Source: Verrucomicrobiota bacterium (GTDB lineage Bacteria; Verrucomicrobiota; Verrucomicrobiia; Methylacidiphilales; JBCCWR01). From it: a stretch of 39,932 nucleotides of DNA. Within the stretch, counting starts at the first letter, position 1; each line of letters starts with the position of its first letter. Position numbers and translations under genes: made by a program. The stretch covers positions 1-39,932 of the forward strand of contig JBCCXA010000034.1 of the NCBI GenBank assembly GCA_039192515.1. The letters are read 5' to 3'. A model generated the notes under the pieces. That model had not been told where the DNA came from. It saw nothing but the letters and a program-made list of their open reading frames with translations, and made no database searches. Positions 1-10,100 of the stretch are shown in pieces.

Positions 1-3000
1 ATTAGCTTCTGGAGTGCTAAAGAGATCTCTTGAATAACTATCATAAACTTGGCTTCCTCCATATGAACCATAGAGTCCAGTCGGATCAAAATATGTCCAA
101 GGGTTTTGGTTGACATAGGTATAGACATTCGGTCCGTCGACGAAGCCGAGCGGATCTCTGGTGATGAAGACCCCGGCTTCGAGGTCGCGGTAACGGAAGC
201 CTTCGTTAAGGAGACCTGTAGGATCTTCGTCCTTGGAATTGGCCTTCTGGCGATCTTCGGTAGAGCCAAACTCCTCTGTTCTCGTACCGAAGGCTTCGTA
301 TTGAGCTTGATAGGTAATCGTTCCACCAGCATTGGTCTTGGCGACAATGTCTCCTCGGCTATTATTGTGAGTATAACTTGGTGTTCCGCTTCTCAGCGTA
401 TAAAGGATGCCTCCAATGCCTCCTCCGTAATCTGAGCCACGGATGTATTCTACACTTGGCGATGAAGCTCCATTATCATACTCCTGAGCTGAGGTTCCTC
501 CTGAGAAAACGACTTTAGTATTATCTCCACTAGCTAAACTTTCATCGCGACCAACACGTCGCGTGCGATAATCGTAACTGTATTGATAAATGCCCTGATT
601 AGGGCTTAATGAGTCATTTATCAAAACGAGACGGTTTTCAACATCGTAGATATACTGAACGGTATCTGGTATGGGGTCTGGTATAGTAAGGGCAAAGAGT
701 GACCATGCACCTAGACTTTTGGGGGCTAACTTCACCTGAGACCCACCGCCGCTACCGTCATCAAAAACCTTAAGGGTTCTGTTACCATTGGCATCATAAG
801 AATAGGTTGAGGTGATGTTTCCAAATAGACCGCTTGTGCTCTCCACGAGAAGTTGGTTTAACTCATTATAAGTATAATTTACATTCAATCCGGAATCAGG
901 GAGGACTAGTCCAGTGGATCTGAACTTTGAGTAAGTGCTTTTTTGTATCCGGTTATGAGCAAAATCATATGTATAAGCAGTAATTTTTATGGAAGATGAA
1001 CCAGACAAATCATACTCTTCCTTAACAAGGCGGTTTATATTGTCATATTCATTGGTTATGATGCGATCTACCAAATTGAGCGTTGGGTTATCTGCTTGGT
1101 TGTAATCCTCAACGACTTCTCTGACATTGGCAAAGAGGTCGTATTCATAGTCGTAGCTGTAAAGGAGATTGCTTGCTGCACTGGCAGAGATAACAGCTTG
1201 GCGATTGAGGGCATCATAGGAGGTGCTGATCATATCGCCATTGGGAAGTGTCTTAACACGGATATTCCCGTTTAGGTCATAGTCATAATCTGTAACTCGA
1301 GAGCTTGATTCGGTCATGGTATCGAGACGGTTTAGTGCATCATAGGTAGAAATGCATGTCAGATTGGTATCTCCATAGACATTGCTAAGACGGTTACCCG
1401 CCAAGTCGTAGGTATAGGTATGAGTCACACCACCAGAGGTTTCCTGGATGATGCGATTGAGGGCATCATAAGCGTAAGCAACATCGGCGGCACTATTTTT
1501 GGCAGGAGTATTAGAGACATCGTCAAGAACCTCTATGACCTCCTTGAGGTTACCTACTTTGTCATACGCATACTTACGTATGGCATTTGTGTTATCAACG
1601 GTATCATAAAAAACCTTTGTTAGCCTATTTCGCTTATCATACTCGTAATGCGTATTAACTCCCTTAGCATCCAGGCGTTTGGTTTTATTCAGAGCATTGA
1701 AAGAGTAAGTGGTGGTATCAGCTGCACCGCCGACTCCATAGATGATTTGGGTATTGCGGTTTAAGCCATCATAGTCAAAATCACTACGTTGGTCTTTACC
1801 GTCAATGACTGCGGTACGATTGCCCACTTCATCGTATTGATTGGTTACTAAAATCTCTTCGGCATCGGTCGTGGTAAGTAAGCGGTTGAGAGCGTCGTAA
1901 GTATTGGTAACATTGACCCGACCCTCCACTAAATCTGTTTGATCTTGCGCAGCTTTAGCAACTGCTAATGTTGTGGCACCACCCTGGATGGTTTCAAGGA
2001 TGTTTCCATTTTCATCATAGATATTAAGGGTGGTTCCAAAGTGAGACGCAACAGAGCCGTTATTGAGCATAGCATCTGTTGCTGGGGTGATGACATGGGT
2101 AGGACGGTTGGCCCGGTCGTAAACGGTCTCAGTGGTGTTGCCACGCGCATCTGTCACCGCGGTAACATTTCCAACATCATCATAGAAGGTTTCTGTGAAG
2201 GGTGATTCCAAAGCTCCACCGTTGTCTTCATTAACAACGGCTGGTTGGGTTTCAGTGATCTTACGGTTGCGTTCATCAAAGGTGAAGTCCCACTGTCTAC
2301 CAAGTGGGTTTATCGTAGCGACAACATTACCATTTAGGTCATAGACTGTTTGGGTTAGAGGATTGGCGGTTCCCCCGATTCCATCATCCACAAGCGGTTG
2401 AATGACTTTGGTGGCACGCCCTGCAAGGTCGTATTCTTTGTTGGTCACGCGTCCTTCCTCGTCAATGGTCTCGTATTCTAAGCCAGTTGAGGTATAAGCC
2501 ATGGAAATAAAACCGTAGTCGTTGTTGACTACTCCTTGGGATTCCACAGCAAAGCGCGTCATCACAGGACGGTTTAAGGAGTCAAAGTCGGTTTCGGTCA
2601 CTTGATCCACATTTAACATTGGTGTGAAGGACATGATCTGTGCGGGATCAGGATTAGCCATTGTCTGGGTATCACGAAAAGCCGTTTGCTCAACAGGGTT
2701 CCCTACTTGGTCGTAGCTGGTATGAGTTATGGCATATTTGCCGGGTTCGACTTCGACTGCCTTGGCTATTTCGCGGTAGAGGCTGTCATAAACCATGTAG
2801 GTCTCTTGTGGATTCCCATCCGCCAAGGTTTTAGGCCCGATGATTTTGGTGGGTTTAAAGCCATCTTGGCTAAAGGCGGAGGCGCCGGGATTCGCAGTGC
2901 TATCATATTCATATTGGGTGATGATGTCCTGGGTTAGAGAGGGATTTTCTGTCGATAGAACTTTTTTCGCTATTAAGCGTTGAATTTCATCGTATTCAAA

Positions 3001-6000
3001 ACGGGTAATGTTTCCATTGGGATCCATCTCAGTAATCTTGGAGTTGACGCTGTTGTATTCGAAGTCGGTAAATAAATGAGCTTCTAGACGAGCAGTAGTA
3101 GAATCAACCTGTGCCGGATTAAAGAAGGATGTGAAGGTGCTTGGATCACTGCCGCTGAGCATGTGGTTATCATCCATGACCCGTATTTGGCGGACGAGAC
3201 GATTCAAGGAGTCGTAGTGATAGACTGTGATGTTTCCATTTTCATCTATCTCACCAACTTTATTGCGGTCATCATAAATCATTGATTTGCTGGGAGCTGA
3301 GGAGTCTTCGGGACCTATAGCGGGAGGGTAGACCACGCGAATGAGGCGGTTTAAGCCGTCATAAACAAAATATGTTGTAAATCCTCTGGGATCGGTGGTG
3401 GAAATTTTATTACCGTTTTGGTCATAGTCATGACTGGTGACAAGATCCGGTTCGGACCCCATGACAACCGTCTCAGACTGCACATAGCCTAACGCATCTG
3501 GTTCATAGAGGGTTGTTAAATCTGAAACCCAAGTCACAGGATCAGCTCCCAGATCTTTTATAGATTTACTATCCATAAAACCGGGGAAGCTGGGGTTATC
3601 GTAGGTAAAATCGGTTACCTGTCTGGGTGTCGTGCCGTCTGAGTCATAGATGGTCTCTTTGGTACGCAATCCGTACGGAGGGTCGGGTAGACCGCTGTCT
3701 ATCTCATACTCTGTTTTAATACCACGCTCATCGATGATTTCAGTCATCACGTGCCATTTTACATCGTACTGGAAACTTTTTTCTTGTCCCAAGGCATCGG
3801 TTTGCAAGTTGGGATCAGCGAAAAATCTACCCAATACAGTAGGCTCGGTAAAAGAGTTCGATACACTGCGAGGCCCTGATATATTACTCGTTAACTGCCT
3901 AAAGTAATTGGTATTTACTGTGATTAGGGCCGCACCAGAAAGATTGGGAATCCCTTTACTGTAGCTGAATCGGGTGGTGTTACCGGAAAAGTCAGTGGTT
4001 GCAATAGGTCCGAAAGACTGCACTGCATTGAAATCAAATTTTTCACTGGCATTGTCTAAAGGGTATTCAATGGTGAGTGCGTTATGCACTAAGAGTTTTG
4101 GCCTTTCATTGAAAACAGTGGAGATATTAAGAGCTGAGAGTTGTACATCATTGGCCAGGACAAAGCCTAAGAATCGATCAAATCGTTGTCTCTTGGATTC
4201 AAACGTGGCGTCCCTAACATATTCGTTGGTTTCCATGATCTGACTGCCATTGAATCTATAGGTTCTGGTTTGCCCTACAGCGTCTGTAATAGAGTTAAGT
4301 CTGACGCTGGCATCACCAGTGAATATATTTTCTGACAAGTAGCTGGGAACACGCATTTCACTATCAGAATAGTAAGTCATGTAGAACTGCGATTGATTTG
4401 CAGTGGTGACTTCTGAACCGTCAGGTAGGTCGATCTTTGAAATATATCTAGGGAATCCGGATACCGGGTAATATCCCTCGAAATTGAAGTTTTTGCTGTA
4501 GTTGTCATAGAGTTGTTTAGCGGCAAAGGAAAAGCGGTCTTGAGGTAGGCTAACAGAGTCGCTTTGAACTTTTGCATAATGAGAACGGGTGCGATCTTCC
4601 TGATAAGTAAAAGAGTATTCGTTACCATTAGAATCTCGTATATAATTCAAATTGCAGTGTGTTTGTTGATTGACTTCTTGTTCGTAAAGGAATCTTGCTA
4701 ATGGGCCATCTCTGCCCAGGCGCACAGGCGGGTAAACAAAGCCTCTGAGCTCTTGCGGTGTGGTATCCCCCTCTATAACAGTTTCATAGCCGTAGGAGAC
4801 TTCACTCAGGATGATACCGGCAGAATCTTTTTTAACAACTTTAGTCAAGCTTCCCGCTGGGTAATTGTATTCTACTACATTACCATTAGGGTCCGTTATG
4901 GTAGAGACTCTACCTGAGCTATAGGTTATATTAATTTGCCGACGTTCCGGGCTCAGGACGGGAACAAATTCGATCCTGGTCGGCTTAATGTCTCCATTTC
5001 CATAGTGATAGATCAGTTTATTGCCGTATTTGTCCTCTACCTCCTCCAGTCTATGGTAGAGCTCTCGTTGAATGGTAATGGAACCTATTTTAGGAGGAAA
5101 AATCCCAGCAATTCTAATACCAGCATCACTCAAGAATTGTGAAGTAACTGGATCAATATAAGGTGAAGTGGGACGCGCACCAGTCGTGACCTGAAGACTC
5201 TCCGTGACTACTGGATCCTTTGAGTATCTAAGCGTGGTGCCAAATTTTTTGGTAAATACGAGGTGGGATCCACTCATAGCCAGCGTATTGCTCATAGCAT
5301 CGGCATCATGATTTCCGGAAGGCAGGGCAAAATAATTTAAAGGGGGCTTCAACAGTTTAGAGATGTCCTTGCCGCCTTCCCAGGATTCTTCAGCGCTGTT
5401 AAGAACGATGAATCTATAACTCGAGCCGTCATTGTCCGTGATATGCGCATAGCGCTCATAACGAAAAGCTGAGATATTACTATCTTTAGTGCCAATACCA
5501 TCATAACTAGTCGTCGCTTTGGCCGAAATCCGAATATTGGGCGAAAGATTAGAACTCCAGCATAATCCAAAAGGTAAATCCGGTCTGAGGCTTGGATGGT
5601 AGGCTGTTTTGGATGTATCATCTATGTATACCTCTGAGGTGGCATTTCGTCTCACAGATAAATTAAGTTCGCTCGCTGGCATGGGCATATATAAATCCGT
5701 GGTGGAGTGATTGAGCCCCAGGGTCATAGCATCTAGATAGGTTTCTTCAGGCGCCTCATCTGTTTCTTCCTTTTGCTGAGGTTTTTCATCCGAAATAGGC
5801 ATTCCATTGAGTCCTACTTTTCGATAGCGATTAGGAAAAGCTTCGGTAGGAGGGCTGATATTTACTGAAAGGCTCCAGTTATAACTGGGGAAAACTCTTG
5901 GTGGTGGTGGTGGGTTGTCTTCCTCATTCGAATGCAAAGATGGAGCAACAAACACCAAGAACATAATGCCCAGAAAAGTTGTCTTTGAGATATTTTTATA

Positions 6001-6009
6001 AAGTTTCAT
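1..6009 (-). CDS. RHS/YD-repeat secreted protein, C-terminus off the left edge
   Basis: The frame stays open over 2003 codons in the stretches I translated and has no stop before the window edge. Residues 1-27 look like a Sec signal peptide (lysine-rich start, hydrophobic core, S-L-H-S before an acidic stretch), followed by a proline run. Residues about 30-330 are a non-repeat N-terminal region. From about 360 to 1900 there are dozens of YD-type repeats of the form YDxxNR(L/I) and DxxGN, the hallmark of RHS, WapA and TcC-type proteins, which fold into a beta-cage shell. The RHS-associated core is clear: RYRDL at 1939-1943, DPLG at 1952-1955 and DPTG at 1975-1978. In polymorphic toxins a variable effector domain follows this core; here only about 25 residues of it are visible. 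The gene is last in a tight group, 16 bases after the 353-aa gene, with no clear Shine-Dalgarno. Function as a toxin or adhesin is inference. Confidence 0.9.
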   Translation of the reverse strand, partial: MKLYKNISKTTFLGIMFLVFVAPSLHSNEEDNPPPPPRVFPSYNWSLSVNISPPTEAFPNRYRKVGLNGMPISDEKPQQKEETDEAPEETYLDAMTLGLNHSTTDLYMPMPASELNLSVRRNATSEVYIDDTSKTAYHPSLRPDLPFGLCWSSNLSPNIRISAKATTSYDGIGTKDSNISAFRYERYAHITDNDGSSYRFIVLNSAEESWEGGKDISKLLKPPLNYFALPSGNHDADAMSNTLAMSGSHLVFTKKFGTTLRYSKDPVVTESLQVTTGARPTSPYIDPVTSQFLSDAGIRIAGIFPPKIGSITIQRELYHRLEEVEDKYGNKLIYHYGNGDIKPTRIEFVPVLSPERRQINITYSSGRVSTITDPNGNVVEYNYPAGSLTKVVKKDSAGIILSEVSYGYETVIEGDTTPQELRGFVYPPVRLGRDGPLARFLYEQEVNQQTHCNLNYIRDSNGNEYSFTYQEDRTRSHYAKVQSDSVSLPQDRFSFAAKQLYDNYSKNFNFEGYYPVSGFPRYISKIDLPDGSEVTTANQSQFYMTYYSDSEMRVPSYLSENIFTGDASVRLNSITDAVGQTRTYRFNGSQIMETNEYVRDATFESKRQRFDRFLGFVLANDVQLSALNISTVFNERPKLLVHNALTIEYPLDNASEKFDFNAVQSFGPIATTDFSGNTTRFSYSKGIPNLSGAALITVNTNYFRQLTSNISGPRSVSNSFTEPTVLGRFFADPNLQTDALGQEKSFQYDVKWHVMTEIIDERGIKTEYEIDSGLPDPPYGLRTKETIYDSDGTTPRQVTDFTYDNPSFPGFMDSKSIKDLGADPVTWVSDLTTLYEPDALGYVQSETVVMGSEPDLVTSHDYDQNGNKISTTDPRGFTTYFVYDGLNRLIRVVYPPAIGPEDSSAPSKSMIYDDRNKVGEIDENGNITVYHYDSLNRLVRQIRVMDDNHMLSGSDPSTFTSFFNPAQVDSTTARLEAHLFTDFEYNSVNSKITEMDPNGNITRFEYDEIQRLIAKKVLSTENPSLTQDIITQYEYDSTANPGASAFSQDGFKPTKIIGPKTLADGNPQETYMVYDSLYREIAKAVEVEPGKYAITHTSYDQVGNPVEQTAFRDTQTMANPDPAQIMSFTPMLNVDQVTETDFDSLNRPVMTRFAVESQGVVNNDYGFISMAYTSTGLEYETIDEEGRVTNKEYDLAGRATKVIQPLVDDGIGGTANPLTQTVYDLNGNVVATINPLGRQWDFTFDERNRKITETQPAVVNEDNGGALESPFTETFYDDVGNVTAVTDARGNTTETVYDRANRPTHVITPATDAMLNNGSVASHFGTTLNIYDENGNILETIQGGATTLAVAKAAQDQTDLVEGRVNVTNTYDALNRLLTTTDAEEILVTNQYDEVGNRTAVIDGKDQRSDFDYDGLNRNTQIIYGVGGAADTTTYSFNALNKTKRLDAKGVNTHYEYDKRNRLTKVFYDTVDNTNAIRKYAYDKVGNLKEVIEVLDDVSNTPAKNSAADVAYAYDALNRIIQETSGGVTHTYTYDLAGNRLSNVYGDTNLTCISTYDALNRLDTMTESSSRVTDYDYDLNGNIRVKTLPNGDMISTSYDALNRQAVISASAASNLLYSYDYEYDLFANVREVVEDYNQADNPTLNLVDRIITNEYDNINRLVKEEYDLSGSSSIKITAYTYDFAHNRIQKSTYSKFRSTGLVLPDSGLNVNYTYNELNQLLVESTSGLFGNITSTYSYDANGNRTLKVFDDGSGGGSQVKLAPKSLGAWSLFALTIPDPIPDTVQYIYDVENRLVLINDSLSPNQGIYQYSYDYRTRRVGRDESLASGDNTKVVFSGGTSAQEYDNGASSPSVEYIRGSDYGGGIGGILYTLRSGTPSYTHNNSRGDIVAKTNAGGTITYQAQYEAFGTRTEEFGSTEDRQKANSKDEDPTGLLNEGFRYRDLEAGVFITRDPLGFVDGPNVYTYVNQNPWTYFDPTGLYGSYGGSQVYDSYSRDLFSTPEAN

Positions 6010-6025
6010 GGTTTAGGTTTGTTAG

Positions 6026-7087
6026 TTATTGTTGGCCTTTATTTCTCATGGCTATTAAAGTCTTTGCTCTTTGAACAAAGTCCTTCATATAATTCTCACG
6101 CCTGCTAGAAGATATCCGGTCAAGCCATTCTATATCTGCTGCAGTTCCAAAGTGTCCCATATAGTCAATTGCTGTGATCACCAGACTAACTGAGGCATTT
6201 TCCTCAATGCTTTTCTTTGCCAGGGGAACATAGGTATGCATCCCCTTGGAGTGGGCAATAGAAAGCGCGGTATTTAACGAACTGTGAGTCGCATCTGGGT
6301 TTTCTAAAACACGCGAGACGGATCTTTGAAGTTTTTGTTGATCGATCTCCATACCATCCATGTTCAAACGGTGGTAAGCCATGATAGCGGTGCCGGCTAA
6401 GGCAGTATCTGAATGCATGAGGGTACGTTCAAAAAGTTCTTCGAGATTTTTATTTAACTCAGGAGTGCGACCGCTTTTATCTATTCTAAATGCGATGCGG
6501 TCGAGTTGTTGAACCGTGTAATGCAGCAGTATTTGATGATGCGCATCATCGCGCACTATGTTAAGAAAGTTTTCAGTTATTCGAAGTGGAGAAGGATCCT
6601 TCTGCACCACATACTTCATGATTTCGCTTTTGATAGAATGCCACTCACGTTGAGTAAGGTTGTATCGATTATCCTTGTTTGAGAGATAATCATAGAACTC
6701 TAATCCTATGTCTTCATCCCATGCTTTTGCTAATTCAAAGAACGCCATCATGCGTTTTTGGTAAAGTTCTGAGTTATCCTGTGTGAGACAACTTAAAGCC
6801 TCTTGCTGGCTGGAAAATTGAAAATCTGAGCGCGCATAGACATTTCTTTTAAGATGCTGTTGTTGTTTGAGTTTTTTGAAATGCTCTCTTTGCTCTGGCG
6901 TAATCTGCTTAGCAGGAACAACTTTACCCCCTACCAGCACTTGGTTTTCAGCCAAGGAATGCCCCGCAGGTTTTTTCTTAGCCATTGGTAAGCTTGAAAA
7001 AAAGAGGATTGCCAAAGCTGCTCCTGCTGCCCCAGTTAAGACAAACAGGTATACTTTGATATTGGTATTATTTTTCATGGTACCCAT
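6026..7087 (-). CDS. Membrane-anchored helical (HEAT-like) protein of unknown function
   Basis: This 353-aa protein belongs to no family I can name. Residues about 11-34 form one hydrophobic segment followed by lysines (AKKK), which fits a single N-terminal membrane anchor with the rest outside the cytoplasm. Residues about 55-85 are charged and probably coiled. From about 90 to the end the sequence is helical, with irregular A/L-rich repeats resembling HEAT or TPR-like solenoids. Two starts are possible: the first ATG has AAAGGAG only 3 bases upstream, and the second (codon 4, reading MKNN) has it 12 bases upstream. The gene lies between the giant secreted protein (21 bases before) and the RHS gene (16 bases after), so it is probably co-transcribed and may serve as a scaffold or export partner for them. 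That role is inference from position only. Confidence 0.75.
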   Translation of the reverse strand: MGTMKNNTNIKVYLFVLTGAAGAALAILFFSSLPMAKKKPAGHSLAENQVLVGGKVVPAKQITPEQREHFKKLKQQQHLKRNVYARSDFQFSSQQEALSCLTQDNSELYQKRMMAFFELAKAWDEDIGLEFYDYLSNKDNRYNLTQREWHSIKSEIMKYVVQKDPSPLRITENFLNIVRDDAHHQILLHYTVQQLDRIAFRIDKSGRTPELNKNLEELFERTLMHSDTALAGTAIMAYHRLNMDGMEIDQQKLQRSVSRVLENPDATHSSLNTALSIAHSKGMHTYVPLAKKSIEENASVSLVITAIDYMGHFGTAADIEWLDRISSSRRENYMKDFVQRAKTLIAMRNKGQQ

Positions 7088-7108
7088 TTACTCCTTTATC
7101 ATTAGAAA

Positions 7109-10100
7109 TTATCTCTGGCCTACTAGCTCCCCGTCTTGGTAGATAAACAGCCTATGGCAAATCGTTGTATTTTCGTCAGTTTGAGGATTGTCTGGATCGT
7201 CTGGTGTATTCATAAGGAAAGTGGCAACAGCCACACCATTTTCGTCAAAATCATCCATTGTAAGGGTGAGTGTTTGGGAGCCTAATCTGGCATCCAATTC
7301 ATTATCACCGTCACTATCCTCCATAAAGATAAGATTGCCGTTTTCATCTGTAGGCAAATTGTCATCAAAAAACATGACTCCATTTTGGAAGATCACGAGT
7401 TCGACAGTCAGTCCTTCAATAGCTTGTGTAAGTATAAGAGACATTTCAATAACCTCCGTCCCATCTTCAAGTGTCTCAACCACTTGAGTGGTACTATTGA
7501 CACTGGAGGCTAAAGCAATTCCCTGAACATTGACTGCATCTATAACAGGACCTCCTGGCTCTGTGCGTGCCACGATAGCTCGTCCTTTGGGTTCATAGGT
7601 CGTCACCTCGTAGGCGCTTAGTAATGGAGGATCCGAGCGATAAGCTCCACGAGACCAGAAGACCGACCACTGGGGATCATTGTGAGTCATGACTTGACCC
7701 AGCATTACAGGAGGGTTGCTGTAGGTTCTACCTAAGGGGATTTCAAGCAAGCCTTGATCCCAATCTTTTTTACCAGCTACCGTAGGAGTATCCCGGTCTA
7801 TCAAACCCGCCTGGACCCCAGGATAAACGCCTGCTTCCATAACAATATAATGGACACGATAACCTCCAGTTATTGTCGTACCCGATGGATTTTGTACTTT
7901 CAGTTCAAAGCTGCTTCCATTTGCATTCCGGATTCTAGTGACTATAGGTAGTTGGGTTTCATCATAATTTGGAGTAGCAACCACCACCATCTCAGAGTAA
8001 GACTCGGTGAGGCTTACATTTACCCAGCTACTTCCTACATTATTTAAGACTCCCTTTTGAAGTTTGGGACCTGTCCCATCAGGTGTGGTATGATCAAATA
8101 CCGCATAGGCAAGCTGTTCCGGGGGATGAATACGATTATCCGTATCAGCTATCTGCTCTTCGGGATCTACAAAGCCTACGCCATCATCATAAATGAGATC
8201 TTCGTCTACGGCCAGGGATAGTGTGCCTGATCCCGTGTCTAACGGATTTGAGCCATAGAGAAGCGGCCACGCACCATCACCTCCATTCATGCCAGCGATT
8301 GAGGCAACGGCTACATCTGGGTTTGAGAATCCAGATAGGTCATAGATATATGGAGCATCTGTATCACCATCGATGATGTTTCCCAGTCCTTTGACAACAT
8401 TAGACCCCAGTGCAGCACTATAATGAACACCGGATATGGTGCCTGTGCCCGGTTCTAAAATGATATAACCCAGTTTCTCCACAGTTCTTTCAAGAGAATC
8501 TTCTGTCCCGAAATTTTCTTCACCTATATGAGAACCAATAAGTAAACTGGTGGTAGATACGAAATCAACCCGTCCGTCGGCCTGCATATGATTCTCTGCA
8601 TCAAGGGCTATATCAAAAGTATCCGGTGCCCATATTCTCTCTTTGCCTATCCAGGCATAGAAATCTTCCCCCAGATTTGCGGTGACCACGGTTACATCAA
8701 ACATATTGTATCCCGAGCCCCCATTCTGATTTGACTCAATTGTATAAATACCGGCTTCATTGAACAGGTGTTGTTGCCTCTGCCCGCCATTAATGGTATA
8801 GCTAGCTACCTGTACGCTATCTTTTGTAATGACTACCTCTGCCGAGTTAGAAAGGTTTGCTTCGAAAAGAAGGGCGTCATCTTTTCTGATAGTCATATCA
8901 GAAGCCGTGTAGACATCTGTAGCCTCCCAGGTTACATCAAATGGGCTTAGCGTTAAGCCTCCGTTTTCAAAGGAAACATTAACGGCAGTAGGTCCGCTTG
9001 CATTTAGGGCGATATTGCTAAACCAACGATCATCAGGAGCTAATTGAGCATTCAAGGAGCCATTAATGGAAACTAACTGATAAAGGAAGGCGTTCCCTTC
9101 CAAACATACAGGCGAAACGGGAGAGCTTGTTACCGTGTCGACAGAATTGAGCATTTGTAATCTTTGCTGGTACCAATCAGCAACTCCATTAATCTTTTGC
9201 AAGGTCAAGGACTCGATTCTCATCTTTTGAAATGAAAAGTAGTGGTGCATCTCCAGTGTGATAGAGTGAGAACCAACATTTAGATAAGGCAAATAAATCC
9301 AAGCTACTTTTGATTGTGATGGGTCGATGAAAGCAGATGCAATCCCCGCGTACATCCCATCAACATAAACCAGCAGTTCAAAGCGATTACGCAATGGATC
9401 CACCGACATATTTTCCAGGAGGATATCCAGTCGATAGATTCCCGCTTCCCCCGAACCGATCTCTAGATCATAGGTAACTGAGCCGGCCTGGGTAAGGTTA
9501 TAAAATCCATTGCGATAGCTCCTCCAATTTCCCTTGTAACTCGATACAGCATTACCCTTTATTGCTTTAAATGTTTCTACGCTAACAATGTCATCAACTT
9601 TTGGATCAGTGAAGGTTCCAAAAATTTCTTCATAATCACCTAGTAGATCACCATCTGAATTACTTTGTGTGGGATCAGTTCCCGCTTGAGATTCTACATC
9701 ATCACTCACACCATCCAAATCTTGATCATAAGTAACGACTTCAACGTTATCTACAACAGCAGTTAGCAGTTGAGCGTTTTCATTGGAAGCAAGCGCAATA
9801 CCGATGTAGGCCTGATCACTAATCAATAGATTAGTAGGCTCAGACTCTAGTTCATACCAGGTAATATTGTCTTTTGAAAAAGAGCCGGTAAAGACATTGT
9901 CTTTTCTTTCTAGCTTGAGCCATACTGGCAAGGTCTGGTCCGGTGCCGAATTACCGCCACCGAATAGATTGAGCTGATCTGTTCCCCTTAAGTCATCGGT
10001 TTCATCTGTCACACTGGCTTCACTTCTATGAATATAGCGAATATCAAAATCGCTGGGGATATCTTTGTCTCTGGAAATTACCATAGCCGCCATTTTGGAT

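Noticed and set aside
1..5000. Repeated DNA across the RHS gene as a possible repeat array or CRISPR
   Set aside because: The repetition follows degenerate protein repeats in frame; there are no constant direct repeats with unique spacers.
106..5142. Plus-strand open frames across the RHS gene (for example 106-435, 2686-2937, 3974-4243)
   Set aside because: They lie antisense to a continuous minus-strand RHS frame with unmistakable YD repeats, and their translations resemble no protein.
4377..5621. Minus-strand frames at 4377-4628 and 5349-5621
   Set aside because: They are in a different frame from the RHS gene on the same strand; the RHS frame reads coherently through both.
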